This document shows, piece after piece, positions 48,425 through 60,742 of a stretch of DNA of 64,000 bases (positions are counted from its first letter, which is position 1; each line of letters starts with the position of its first letter). A program made the position numbers and the translations under genes. The stretch is taken from positions 36,862,501 to 36,926,500 of the forward strand of contig CM066729.1 in the NCBI GenBank assembly GCA_033961575.1, read 5' to 3'. The DNA is from Aselliscus stoliczkanus. Lineage: Eukaryota > Chordata > Mammalia > Chiroptera > Hipposideridae. Below the pieces are notes generated by a model. It was given only the letters and a program-made list of their open reading frames with translations, was not told the DNA's origin and made no database searches.

Positions 48425-49040
48425 ATGTTTAGTTCCTGTCCATTGGTGTTCTTACTGCATCGATTCATGTTTCACAAAGCAGGTAGTCTCCAAGTGCCTC
48501 AGAGAATGCGGCATTTGACTACCAGGCCTCTTGTCAGAGCTAGTTGCAATTGTGTTAGAAATTGGCTCTCCAGCTGGGCTGGACTGCAGTTAGGAAACAT
48601 GATTGTAGATGGTGAACTGTCACTGCTGGGATGTGAACCAGACATGAATGTTAAGCAATAGTGTCCACAATTTGCAACCCAGGAACTGCCAAATTGACAG
48701 CTAGACTAAACTACAGCAGCGTAGGAAGATGTGGCTTGTTTCTCCGTGCAGTCAATACAAAGTCTTATATTGTACTTTGATAAATACACTCTTACTGTCC
48801 CATAAACCGAGATGCTGCCAATTACGAATCTCAGTGAGATCCTTAGCGAGCATTTCATGTCTGAGCACCCTTGTAAGCTTCATAATGACCCTAGCTCTAG
48901 TTGGGTTGGATTAGTCTTTAAAGGGAACACGCAGTTCATTAAGCATGTAGAAGCTCCAAAGGCAGCCGCACTTCTCTCCATGAACTAAATAGATTTCTTG
49001 CATTTTATCTAGGACTAGATGAAAGGGATCCATAATGCGG
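48425..49040. other. Repeat-free patch with retained CpGs; possible conserved non-coding sequence
   Basis: No repeat was recognised across about 600 bases, and CpGs persist (AGAATGCGGCATTTG, AATTACGAATCTCAG, AGCGAGCATTTC, ACACGCAGTTC). No acceptor-frame-donor combination with coding character was found. An enhancer or other constrained element is possible, but this is inference. Confidence 0.3.
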
Positions 49041-49329
49041 TGCTAGAAATAAGTCTTGACTCACTGTGGGACTTGAACAGATATCGTGAGTGTACGAAAT
49101 GAATAATATTAGTAATGAGCAAAACTTAAAAGGAAAGTCTAAAGGTTTGGGGGGTTTTCTGTCTCTTTTAGAAGAGCATGTACCAAATGATTGTTTCATC
49201 TCATTTTTGCTTTGAGGATTTATTTCTTTCAGGCTTGAGATTCTATTTGGTATGTCACCAGATAGAAAATCTACTTAGCTTCCTCACTATCCTGTCACAT
49301 GTTGCTTTGCTATCCATTTCCTTCATGCA

Positions 49330-49570
49330 AGGGACATTTTTAAATTCCTATTATGTGCCAGGCACTGGGGTTGGAAATGAAGAGTTCTTTGATATAAAAA
49401 TCAAAGGTACCCGCCCTCCAGAAGCTCATGGTCTAGTCAGGGAGACATGCATAGTGTGGGAGCTGAGTGGTAAAGATGTGCCTCGTATATTATGGGAACC
49501 GAAGTTAATAGCACCTTGCCAGCATGGAGGGGGTCAGAGAAGGCTTTTAAGAGCTGAGAACACCTAAGTG
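49330..49570 (+). repeat. Fragment of an ancient interspersed repeat (same type as 2565)
   Basis: TTCCTATTATGTGCCAGGCA, GCCCTCCAGAAGCTCATGGT and AAGAGCTGAGAACACCTAAG share the motif order of the repeat at 2565. Confidence 0.5.
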
Positions 49571-50979
49571 AAGTTTTGAAAGAAGAGTAGGAATAGGTTC
49601 AGAGACAAGAAGTGCCAAGTTCCCAGACATTCTAAAAGTCACAGGATTACTGCACAAATAGAGAGTCCATTTTATTTCAAATATCAACAATTAAGGAAGC
49701 TATTGGAATTTTAGAGTGGATAGTTTTTATTACCATATATTCAAGTAATTTTTCTTAGGAACACATTTCTTGAGCCAGAACATATTTCTGGGAAAATGTC
49801 ACTATACCCTCCTATATGAAGATGTGCATTCGTTAAACATGGATATCTCACCCTTATGAATAGAGTCACTGGCTTCAAAATTTTGAAAGTCAAGAAGTGT
49901 GAGTCTAAAGAGAGATGAAAGCCGAGGACTCAACTAGTGAATCCTTTTAGCAAATGCTCTGGGGCCTATGGGAATGTGCATAGAGGCTACCAACATATGT
50001 TTTTGAGAAAGCAATTTTGAGAAAGTGTTACATGAGTGTGTTGGAAGGTAGTCACACTAAGACAAGAAGCAGCCAGATCCTTTCTGTGGCATCTTTAATC
50101 CTGTCTTTAACTGCCAAAATTCTGGTCACTACAAACCCTGAGGAAGAGTAATAGAGCATCTTTCAGGGAGAAAAAAACCTGAGCTTAAGTTTGAAATTTG
50201 TGTCACTAATTAAAATAAATTAACATTTATCTGCTTCAGTGTCTATTTGTACAGATTCTAAAAGTACTTTGTTTCTTAAAAATTAAGAGGCATAAATTGG
50301 CCCATATAGTTTACAAGGTAGGTATGTGTTTAATTTTACAAATTACTCAAGAATATCTCTATGGCTGTTTATGCAATGCATTCTTTGGAACGCAGAATTA
50401 TATGACAAAGACTTATTTGAGATAAGTATTATAATTGTAGCCAAATTTTGAATTTTTGAATCTAATATTTTTGTCTCATATTTGCTAAAAACTTTAAATA
50501 AACTTTTAAGTTGTATTGGGAATATATAAAATAAGAGTTTGGGGTTTTTTTAGTTAAACATTTTCCAAAACTATGACTAATAATCAAGTCCTTAAAATGA
50601 TTTCCAGACAGAGTTTGAGCTGTTCAAGATAAATTGCAATGTATTATTTCAAACTGCTGTTAAACTAACGTATTTAGTGAAATCCATGCCAACTCATCCA
50701 TCCAAATTACCTTCTTATTTATATTCTCCAAGTTACAAAGGAAGCGAAAAAGAAACAGCAATTTCTTTGGAATTTGAAATGTCTTAAGTGTACATAAGCA
50801 TGGAAGACACTGAAACATTTAAGATTGCAAAGTTAGTGAAAGATTTTACTCTGTGTGGCTTCATGGTGACCATTTTGAAATAAAGCATTTTCTTAATAAA
50901 ATACACATATTTTAATAATATTTAATAAAGAAAAAGGATTATTGAAGCAAACCTCAGGAGACCTGGAAATTTTACTTTT
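49571..50979. other. Unassigned AT-rich intronic sequence
   Basis: No confident repeat or exon was seen. Confidence 0.45.
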
Positions 50980-51375
50980 GACTCTACCACTTATCCGCTT
51001 AAAACTCTTCAGTGACTTACTATTAAACTAAAAATCAATTCCAAAGTCTTCAACCAGGGACCTCAATGTCTTACATGGTCAGACAATGAGGATTCCTATT
51101 GTTCTTTGGATATGATATGCCTTTTCTACCTCAATGTCTCTAGACCTCTGCTGTGAATTCTCTTTTCCAGTCAGTCTCTCCTCCTCAGCTACTGTCTCTC
51201 ACATCATCCTGTTTATTTTCTTCACAGCACTCAATAATCTGATCATTTTTCTTATTTATTCAGACCCTGTCTATCTCACCCACCAAAATGAATGTTCCAT
51301 AAGGTCAGGGACATGGTCCTATTCACTGTTATGCATCTGGAGTCTACCGCTATGTATCTATTGAGTGCCATTCAA
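50980..51375 (+). repeat. L2 LINE 3' region
   Basis: ACTCTTCAGTGACTTACTAT, CTCCTCAGCTACTGTCTCTC and ATGTTCCATAAGGTCAGGGA follow the L2 3' part in plus orientation. Confidence 0.75.
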
Positions 51376-52309
51376 GGTAACTAGCAACTGAAAGACGAAT
51401 ACCTAAACCAGATTTCTGATAGCTACCTTCTGTTTCCATCAAAACACAATTTATGAAGCACCTTCTATATAGATGCCAGACAGATGAGGATATCAAGGTA
51501 TATGAGTCAGATCCCTGCCTTCAAGGAATTGTAACCTATTCAAAGATAGAGATTGTGTCTTGTTATTGATGTCTTAAAGTTTAAGATAGCATATTATAAG
51601 AACTAAATGTATGGCATCATCCATAATTTCCCATATTTGTTCTATAACACATTAACTTATTGAATTGGTTTACAATACAAAGAGTATAATGGTCAAATAA
51701 GTGTGGCAAATTTAAATACTCTATCATCTTTTGGATGACCATTATAGGCTCTGAAAATTTCAATGGAAAACTGCTTTGCCTTATTCAACAGCTTATTCAA
51801 TGTTGGAAACCATTATTACATAACATCTACGAACATCCCCCATAACTACTCTTGTACGAGACCCAGTTTGAGGAAAACTGGCTGCTTTCAATAATGAAAG
51901 CCATCACTGAAATCACTGGAAAAGATTTCATGGAGGATAGTGTATCTAGGATTGAGTCTTGGAAAAAGACTAGGTCTTAGTGAATCAGGTAGTCAGGACA
52001 AAGACTATCTGGACAAAAACCAGGAAGTAAGTCAGGTTGTAACCAGTATTTTAAAAGAAAGCAAGGAAAGTGTGAATTATTCTTTAAAACATTCACATTC
52101 ACCTACTAAACAAATGTGTTTGGATTGCTTAGAATCAAAGTATAAATAAACTATGTTCTTGACTCTAAACAGGGCTAAAAATCTATTGAAACATTTAGAA
52201 GGGATGGAGTAATATCAATGTATTTATCTTTAATATAAACCACAACCTATCGAGCAAAAATAGTCCTCATTTTTTTGTTGCTTATCTTCTTACTCAACAT
52301 TTTAAATGT
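51376..52309. other. Unassigned intronic sequence
   Basis: A fragment at about 51430-51560 (GAAGCACCTTCTATATAGAT) may be another piece of the ancient repeat seen at 2565. Nothing else was seen. Confidence 0.4.
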
Positions 52310-52403
52310 ATAATTTTTATTTAATAAGATACAATAATTTTAATGTTATACATTTAAAGGTATATGCCAAATAACTATTACCACAATAAAGATGTGAACA
52401 TTT

Positions 52404-52561
52404 ATTTTTTATTTTTTTTATTTTTTTAGCTGAGCCACCCTGCCACCTGTTGGCAGCTCAGCGGCAGCTCAGCTTGGGCTGGGAATTGAACTGCTGTTGC
52501 TCAGAGCTCAGCTCACACTCTTGAGCGAGCTCTTAACCAACTGAGCCACTTGGCCGGCCCT
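52404..52561 (-). mobile_element. Bat tRNA SINE with target duplication
   Basis: A T-rich tail on the left is followed by AGCTGAGCCACCCTGCCACC and the head complement CTTAACCAACTGAGCCACTT with GGCCGGCCC. AAGATGTGAA is duplicated at 52389-52398 and 52562-52571. The body differs from the GAGGGCAGTG type, so it is a second SINE family sharing the head. Confidence 0.9.
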
Positions 52562-53045
52562 AAGATGTGAATATTTCTATCATCCCCAAATTTCCCCTTT
52601 TTCTCTTTCCCAGATAATTACTCTATCCCCAGTCCTAACAATCAGTGATCTGCTTTCTGTCACTATAGATTAGATTTGTGTTCTCTAGGGGTCATATGAA
52701 AAGAATAATTTAATATGTAATCATTTATGTCTGTATTATTTTGCTCAGCAATAATGTTTTCGATACTCATCTGTATTTTTTGCTTATATTAGTAGTGAAT
52801 AATACTAATTACTGAATAATATTTTATTACTATATAAATACCTAAGTGTAGAATTGCTGGATCATATGGTAAGTGCATATTTAACCTTATAAAATACTGC
52901 CAGGAGTTACATAACTTTGTCTTCCAGAGTTACATCAGTTTATTTTTCTATCCAATATATGAGGGTTCCAGGTACTCTACCCTCTTGTCACAACTTGGAA
53001 TTGTCAGTCAAGAGGTTATATGGGATCTCTGCATATATAGTAATT

Positions 53046-53049
<4 letters not shown>

Positions 53050-53097
<48 letters not shown>
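53050..53097. repeat. (TA)n microsatellite
   Basis: About 24 perfect AT/TA units. Confidence 0.95.
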
Positions 53098-53100
<3 letters not shown>

Positions 53101-53457
53101 TAATGTTTGTCTACTTTTGGTAAAGACTAATGTTGGCTCAATAAAGTGAATTGAGATGCATTCCCTCCTATTTTTTGACAGAGTTTGTATACAATTGGTA
53201 TAATGTCTTACTTAAATGTTTGAGTTAATTCACCAGTGAAGCCATCTTGGCCTAGCATTTTATTTGAGAAAGAGTTTGTATTTATTAACTCAATTGTAAA
53301 AATAGATATAAGGCTATTTAAGCTTTGCATTACTTCTTGAGTCAGCTTAATACATTGTAATACTAATATATTATGTATTGGAAAAATGCTTGTCTATTTC
53401 ATATAAACTGTCAAATATATTTGCAAAAATTATTCATAATAGTCCCTTATTAATTGA

Positions 53458-53970
53458 CCATATTTTGCCATGTATACTGTGCTCCTGTGCATAATGTGCA
53501 CACCCATGTTTATGGCCCGAACTTACAGGGAAAAAAATCTTTTAATTTTTTAATTCAAATTTTTATTTGTTTATAATTAGGTACTTGTTTTTTGTATTAT
53601 TAAGGAATTTTAGCATTTAATTTTTAACACATTATGGTACAAGAAATGTTATGTAACAAAGAATTACAAAAACAGATACAAGATACTAGAAATTTTATGT
53701 ACCAGTAACAAATTTACGATATTTATGCATCATAGAAAGACCAAGAACTCTTCATCGTTGTAAGTTCAAAACCAATTATCGTATTCCAGAGAATTATTTT
53801 GCATATGGATATCTTTATTGATTTCTAGAGCTACACTTTTAACTCATAAGCATAAATAAAAGAATTAAAAACATAGATACAGAATTAGTACTATCCATGT
53901 ATAATGCATATCCTTATTTTTCCCCATAAATTTCAGCAAAAACATGCACATTGTACACAGCAAAATACGG
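53458..53970. mobile_element. Unclassified non-autonomous DNA element with inverted ends, inside L1
   Basis: The left end CATATTTTGCCATGTATA is matched in inverted form by the right end TGTACACAGCAAAATACGG (read in reverse, CCGTATTTTGCTGTGTACA). TAATGTGCAC and TGCACATT extend the complementarity further in. Antisense L1 sequence lies on both sides. The 513-base interior has no coding capacity. No clear target duplication was found, so the superfamily (hAT, piggyBac or other) is open. Confidence 0.55.
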
Positions 53971-55850
53971 TATGTCCTGTCTTTATTTTTGATCAGTTGA
54001 GCAAAAGGTTTATCAATTTTATTGACTTTTTCAAAAACCAACCTTTCATTGTATTGATTGTCCATATTGTTTATTTATTTATTTTCCTGATTTCATTTTT
54101 TCTTTATTATTTCACTGTCTGTTTTGGGTTATCTTTATCTTCTTTTGCATGTTTCTAAATTTTAGGCCTTTTGCTACTTTTCTAATATAAGCACTTAAAC
54201 TATAAATTTCTCTAAGCACTGCTTTAGCTTTCCTACACATCTTGATGATGTTTTCATTCACTTCAAAATATTTTCTAATTCCCTTGAGGTTTATCCCTTA
54301 AGCCATGGATATCAGAATTGCATTTTGAAATTTCTAAATATTTGAATAAATCCCAAATATAATTTCATATTTTACGAATTCCATTTTGATCAAATATTAT
54401 ACTCTGCATATCTGTAATCATTTTACATGTATTGAGACTTGGCTTTCAGATCAGCATGTGGTCTATGTTGTTAAATGTTCTTGAAAAAATGTATATTTTG
54501 CAACTATTGCCTGAAGCTATAAATGTCAATTAATTAAGATATCTGATAGTTGTTTAAGTCATGCTTAATATTGTAGCTTATTACTTACATATGTAGCCTA
54601 TTATGATTCTGTCACTTGTTTTATCAATTATTGGTAGAGGGATGTTGAAATCTCCAATTCTATGTATGGACCTGTCTACTCTCAATTGTATCAGTTTATG
54701 CTCTGTGTATACACATTTAAACTGGTATTATATTTTCTTCAAAAATTGATCCCTTTATTACTATGAATGTCCCATTTCATACTAACCAACTTTGCTGAAA
54801 TCTACTTTGTCCTAAATTAATATAGCTCCTCCAGATTGTTTTTGTTTTTTTTAAGTCAGGTGCTATTATAGTATACCCTCTTCATCCTTTTCAAAAGCTG
54901 ATATATTTTAAAAATAGATATATGTTAGTCTTTATAGTTAAAATAAGTTTACCGTAGATAGCATATATTTGGTCTTGCTTTATTCCAAGTCTGAAAGGTG
55001 CTATCTTTTAATGGGAGTAATTAGATCATTTATATTTAATGTAGTTTTCTATATGGGTTTAAATCTATAAGAATTCTGTTTGTCTTCTACTTATCAATCT
55101 GTTCATTATTTCTTTTTTCTTTTTTCTGCCTTCTCTTTAGTTAAGGATTTTTATATTTCATTTTATCTCTGATATTGTTTACTAGTTATATCTCCGCAAA
55201 AATAATTGTTATTCAAGGATTGACAATATGCATCATTAACTTATTGCAGCTTATCTTCGAAGTGATATTTACTGCTTTATGTATAATGTTAGAATCTTAC
55301 AAAAATATACTTCCATTTCTTTATTTTATTGCTGTGTAATATTGTCACATTAACAAACACAATAATGTTTTTATTATGTTTGTTTTAATCCATACAAATG
55401 TATATTAAATATATTTTTGAATGACAAAAACTGCCTTTATTTTATCCACATATACACAGTTTCTTGCTTTCTTTATTCCATTGTGTAGGTTCAAATTTCC
55501 ATATGATGTCATGTACCTTCTACCTAAAAGACTTCCTTCAACATTCTTGTAGTTTAGATTGGTGGTGATGAATACTCTCAGCATTTTTTCTTTTTTTTAT
55601 GAAAATGTCTTTATGTCTTCTCTATTTATGTCCATATCCATTTTGGGGTATGTACTTCTGTTTTGTTAGGTTTGTTTTTATTTGCCCCCCCCAGCATTTT
55701 AAAGATGTTCCCCTGTCTTCTGTAATGCATGGTTTTCAACAAGATACAACAGTCATTTTTATCTTCTCTTTTTTTTTATCTTTTGCATTCTGTTAAGATA
55801 TTCTCTTTATCACTGGTTTGTGAGACAATATTTCATGTACTGTTATCCAG
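53971..55850 (-). mobile_element. Antisense L1 ORF2 relic, continued
   Basis: The minus-strand stretch FEKVNKIDKPFAQLIKNKDR (53865-54065 frame, crossing the insertion edge) is the L1 ORF2 linker before the reverse transcriptase. Further right, the antisense phrases GAAATCTCCAATTCTATGTA and GTGCTATCTTTTAATGGGAG match earlier L1 regions (endonuclease). It is strongly decayed, with no long frame. Confidence 0.7.
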
Positions 55851-56280
55851 TTTCTCTCAATGGTGACAACTTGAAAAATTATAATATAATATCACAACCA
55901 GGATATTGATATTGATACAGTCAAGATACAGATGATTTTTATCACCACAAGAATCCCTCATCTTGCAATTTCACAGCCACAATCACTTTCCTTTCAAATT
56001 TACGTCCTCCTTAACTCCTGACAAATACAAATATGTTCTCCATTTCTATAATGTACCATTTTACAAGAATATTATGTAAGTGGAATTATACAGTATGTAA
56101 TTGTTATGGATTGGCTTTTTTCACTCAGCATAATTTTCTGGAGATTGACCCAAGCATTTGCATGTAGCAATAGTTTCTAGTTTTCCATGGTATGGATATA
56201 CCTGTTTAAATATTTTCGTATGGATTGATGCCAGTTTTCTAGTGGTTATTAATAAAGATGATATATTTTCAAAGTCTTTT
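55851..56280 (-). mobile_element. Antisense L1 3' UTR relic
   Basis: CACAACCAGGATATTGATAT, GTAAGTGGAATTATACAGTA and TGGTTATTAATAAAGATGAT are antisense L1 3' UTR phrases. This is a separate insertion from the relics on either side. Confidence 0.7.
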
Positions 56281-56284
56281 TTCT

Positions 56285-59200
56285 TTCTTTTTTTAAGTTT
56301 ATTGGGGTGACAATTACTAGTAAAGTTACATAGGTTTCAAGTGTACAATTCTATAATACATCATCTATATATCACATTGTGTGTTCACCACCCAGAGTCA
56401 GTTCTCCTTCCATCATCATATATTTGATCCCTTTCACCCTAGCTACCATTACCCTCCCCTCTTATCCTCTGGTAACCACTACACTATTGTCTGTGTCTAT
56501 GAGTTTTTGTTATAAAGCTGATTTTTAAACAGTATTTTAAAACAGTTTTTTTGTGTGTTTTACCCTTCGGTTGATGATCCATTTTTGTGTAAGATATGAG
56601 ATTTAGGTCAAGATTCATCTGGTTGCCTATGCATTTGCTGAAAAGGTTATCCTGTTCACTGAATTGCTTTTGCACCTTTTCAAAAATGAAATAGGCATAT
56701 TTGTGTGGTTTTGTTTCTGGGCTCTCCATTCTGTTCCATTGATTTCTGCATATATCTTTCACCCACTACCACACAGCTTCAGTTAGTCTTGGAAGCAAGT
56801 AGAGGCAATAATTCCACCTCATTCTCCTTTTTCTCAAACGTATTACTTGTTTACTTCCTTTACCTTCCATATAGTTTTGGGGGAAAAAAATGTCTATATA
56901 TACAAAAATTTTGCTGGGATATTTGATGAGAATTTGCATTAGTCCTGTATATTGATTTTGGGGAAATGCATGTTTATAACACTGAGTCTCCGAATTCATA
57001 AACACAGTGCATCTATTCATTTATCTGTGATTTATTGCATCAGTGTTTTGTAGGTTTCAGCGTACAAATCCTATAGATGTCTTGTTAGATTTACACCTAG
57101 AGTTTCATTTTTTAGTGATTGCAGATGTCATTGCCTTTTAAATTTAACTCTCCATGTGTTCATTAATAGTATATATAAATGCAATTGAGTTTTGTATGTG
57201 TGTCATGTATCCTATTAACTTGCTGAACTCATTTTTAGTTCTAGAAATTTGTAGATTCCTTAGGATTTTGAGACAACCATGTCATATGCAAATGGAACAG
57301 TTTTATTTCTTCCTATCTGATCTATAATCCTTTTTTTTTTCTTTTTCTTACCGTAGTCACTCACTGAATCTTTTAGCACTATGTTACATAAAGCAATGAG
57401 AATAAACATCCTTGCCTTGCTTCCAGTCTTCAAGGAAAAGCATTTGGTCTTTTACTACTAAATATAATCTTAGTTGTAGATTTCTTATATATGTTCTTTA
57501 TCAAGTTCAGGAGGTACCCATTGCTCCTGTATTCTGAGATTCTTTATTTCTTTGTATTATGAATGTGTGTTGAATTATGTCAACTGCTTTGTCTGCATTG
57601 ATTTATGTGATGATGTGAATTTACTTCTTTATTCTGTAAATATGGAGAATGGCATTGATTGCCTTTTGAATAATGAACCAGCCTTGCATGCTGCAATAAA
57701 CTCTATTTGACCTTGTTACATAATTTTTGTATACATATTGTTGGATTCTATTTGCAAATATTTTGTAAAGATTTTTTGCATTATTACGATGAGTGATAAT
57801 TGATCCATAGTATTCTTTCTTTCTTTTTTCTTTCTTCCTTTTTTTTTTTTATTATCTCTGTCTGGCTTCGATTTCAGGATAATACTAGCTTCATAAAATA
57901 TATTAGAAAGTATTTTCTTTCTATTTTCTGAAAGAAATTGTAGAATCAATCTTAATTCCTCCTTAAATGTTTAGTAGAATTCTCTAGTGAAACCGTCTGT
58001 GACTGAAGATTTCTCTTTAGGAGACTTTAAATTATGAATTAATTTTTTCACAGCTATAGGGCCATTCATATGAACAAGTCATGGTGTTTGAGTTTCTTTT
58101 GAGGAATTAGTCCATTTCACATAAATTGCCAAATTTATATTTGCAGAGTTGTTTGTAGTAGTTCCTTACTATACTTTTAATGTCATCAGGGTATATAGTA
58201 ATATCCCATTTCATTCCTGATATTGGTTATTTGTGTTTTCTTTCATATTTTCCTTGTCACTCATTTATTGTCAAATTCATTGATCTATTCTGTGAACTGG
58301 CTCTTAATGTCAATAATGTTCTCTATTGTTTTTCTGTTTACAATTTCATTGCTTTCTGCTCTTATATTCCTTATTTTTTTTCATGCTATTTGTATTGGGT
58401 TTATTTTGCTCTTTTTATTTTGAGTTCTTGAGTCAGGGGCTTAGATTATTGAGTTAAGGCCTTTACTGTTTTCCAATATGCTTAGTTCTATAAATCTCTC
58501 TTTCTCTCTCAGCACTGCTTTACCTGTGTTCTCAAATTTTTGGTATTAAATTTTTGTTTTTATTCAGCTTGATGTTTTTGTTTTTGTTTTTGTTTTCCCT
58601 TTGATACTTCCTTTTTGACTCATATATTGCATAGCAATATCTTGTTTAGTTTTCAAGTGTTTAGAGATTTTTCTATAATCTCTCTGTTATTGATTTGTCA
58701 GTTGACTCCATTGTGATTAAAGAACATATTATATTTTATTTCAGTTCTTTAAATTTTTGAGGTTTGTTTTATGGTCTATGATACAGTCCATGTTCGTATG
58801 TTTTGGAGGGCACTTGTCAAGTGTACATATTCTGCTGTTATTAAGTGGAGTGTTTGATAATTGTCAACTAGATACTATGGTTAATGGTGCTGTTTGATTC
58901 TTCTGTGTTCTTCATGGCTTTCTGTCTAGTTATTATAGTATTAATTGGTGGTGAACTCTCCAACTATAATTGTACATTTGTCTATTTCTCCTTCATTTTT
59001 ATCAACTTTTGCTTTGCAGATTTTGCAGTATTGTTGTTTGGTGCATAGACATATATACATTGTTATGTCTTTCTGCTGGATTGACTCTTATTTCTCATAT
59101 TATATAATATCTCTGTCCTTGATAATTTTCTTTGCATTGAGATCTGCTTTTTCTGATGTTAATATAACCATTCCTGCTTTCTTTTAATTGATGTTTGCAT

Positions 59201-59488
59201 GATACAATATTTCCATATTTTTACTTTTGACTGGCCTATGTCATTATATTTTAAGTGAGTTTCACATGGACAATATATAGTTGGGTCTTGTTTTTTAATT
59301 CACTTTCTAAATCTGGGCCTTTTAATTGGTATAGTAAGCCATTTACATTGATGTAAGTGTTGATATGATATAGCTTGTCTGCCATTTTTTCTGTTTGTTG
59401 TTTCTGTTTGTTTGGGGTTTTTGTATTTTCTTCCTGTCTTCCTGTAGATTACGTTATCATTTTTTTTATAATTGCATTTTGTTTCTTT
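56285..59488 (-). mobile_element. Long antisense L1 relic, about 3.2 kb, 3' UTR through endonuclease region
   Basis: It starts with an antisense bat-type L1 3' UTR (GGGGTGACAATTACTAGT, GTGTTCACCACCCAGAG). A minus-strand stretch KDICRNQWNRMESPETKPHK follows (ORF2, 56762 downward). Then come antisense reverse-transcriptase phrases (GAATGGCATTGATTGCCTTT) and endonuclease phrases such as TTCTCCTTCATTTTTATCAAC and TTTTCTGATGTTAATATAACC. Many stops are present. It may be two overlapping insertions, because the young-type 3' UTR at 56285-56515 joins an older body. Confidence 0.75.
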
Positions 59489-59501
59489 GATAGAAGTTTT
59501 T

Positions 59502-59610
59502 TGTTTTATGTTTTGTTTTGTTTTTGTTTTGTTTTGTTTTGTTTTTGAGGACAGTGTCACTGGCCCTCTTATGTGGGACCAAACCGGGGTCGCTGGCTTC
59601 CCAAGCCAGA
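59502..59610 (-). mobile_element. Bat SINE, 5'-truncated, with GTTTT-rich tail and target duplication
   Basis: The tail side is a (GTTTT)n run, followed by TTGAGGACAGTGTCACTGGC and the B-box complement, ending inside the tRNA part at CCCAAGCCAGA. GATAGAAGTTTTT is duplicated at 59489-59501 and 59611-59623. The truncated head shows incomplete reverse transcription. Confidence 0.92.
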
Positions 59611-59623
59611 GATAGAAGTTTTT

Positions 59624-60153
59624 AGGTGCATCATTTTACGTCACTTTTTTACTGTTTGCTCCAGATATTATATTATATATAACTAATTTATTTACTGTGG
59701 CATCATTTTACCAGTTCAAGTGAAATGTAGAACTTTTCACTTCTTTAATTGTTCTCCATTTATATATAATTGTTTAACTATTTCCTCTATATGCACTTGG
59801 AACCACATTTGACATCTCATATTTGGAGACCTTGGGCATCAAGAAGGCATTAGGGACAGTAGGATATTACAGTTAATCTAGAGAAGAGGTTCCCAGAGGT
59901 GGTGGTCAATGAAAAGAGATAATTGCAATCAACTTTATAATCTTGTGTCTGATAGAGTTAACTTTTCCGAGTTAAGAAGAGAGGTTACCTATCTCACTAC
60001 CTTGAGAGCTTCTGGTAGGGGATATGGACTAAAGAAATAAAGTTTCTGGAATAAACATGGCTGTGTAGGTCAACATCTTTTTCTTAACCTGTGACAAAAC
60101 ATGCAGATGCAATGAAGAAATCAAACAAAACCGAAAAGGTCCAGCAATGCATG
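59624..60153. other. Unassigned, partly old L1
   Basis: The first part (TATTATATATAACTAATTTA) probably continues the antisense L1 relic. The rest is not recognised. Confidence 0.4.
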
Positions 60154-60154
60154 T

Positions 60155-60210
<56 letters not shown>

Positions 60211-60279
60211 TGTGTGTGTCTGTGTGTGTCTGTGTGTATGTCTTTCTGTCTATGTGTCTGAGAGAGAGAGGTATGTGTC

Positions 60280-60328
<49 letters not shown>
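60154..60328. repeat. Compound (TG)n / TGTC / (GA)n microsatellite
   Basis: A long TG run passes through TGTC-interrupted units (60207-60260) into two GA blocks, the second about 23 units long. It is a minisatellite-scale simple repeat, and His-Thr and Leu-Ser frames across it are artefacts. Confidence 0.95.
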
Positions 60329-60331
<3 letters not shown>

Positions 60332-60629
60332 TGAGGAGCATATTGAATCTGTAGACTTAAATATAACTGTTTCTTAGAGAGCCGATCCTAGACAGAAGGA
60401 TCACAAGGAGAAAAAGTACAGGGAAAATAAGAAAAAAAAAGAAAGGTAATAAAGATTAGTACAGAAATTAATAAAATAAAGAAGCGAAAAACAAGAAAAA
60501 AATTAATAAAACCAAAAGTTGGTTCTTTGAAAAGATAAATAAAACTGACAAACCTTTAGCTTGACTGACAAAGGAAAAAAGAGAGATGATTCAAATTACT
60601 AAAATGACAAATGAAAAAGGGAACATCAT

Positions 60630-60742
60630 GGGCCGGCCAAGTGGCACGGTGGTTAAGTGCTGGCTTGGGAGGCCAGCAGCCCCGGTTCGGGTCCCACATG
60701 TGAGGGCTGATGACACTGCCCTCAAAAAAAAAAAAAAAAAAA
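60630..60742 (+). mobile_element. Short-form bat GGCCGGCC SINE nested in L1
   Basis: Head GGGCCGGCCAAGTGGCACGG, B box GGTTCGGGTCC, core GATGACACTGCCCTC and poly-A. A 15-base duplication (AAAAGGGAACATCAT / AAAAGGGAATATCAT, one mismatch) lies at 60615-60629 and 60743-60757. It is complete for the short form. Confidence 0.94.

Larger units (their letters stand above)
52310..53457 (-). mobile_element. Antisense L1 relic (3' UTR and ORF2 end), split by SINE and TA repeat
   Basis: ATAGATTAGATTTGTGTTCT and TAGAATTGCTGGATCATATG are antisense L1 3' UTR. TTAATTCACCAGTGAAGCCA followed by TCTTGGCCTAGCATTTTATT is antisense ORF2. A SINE at 52404-52561 and a TA repeat at 53050-53097 interrupt it. Confidence 0.75.

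Noticed and set aside
48425..48661. Small gene from the 78-codon open frame
   Set aside because: No homology recognised and no splice or promoter context. The region is kept only as a possible non-coding element.
60084..60341. His-Thr and Leu-Ser repeat protein
   Set aside because: Translation of the compound TG/GA microsatellite.
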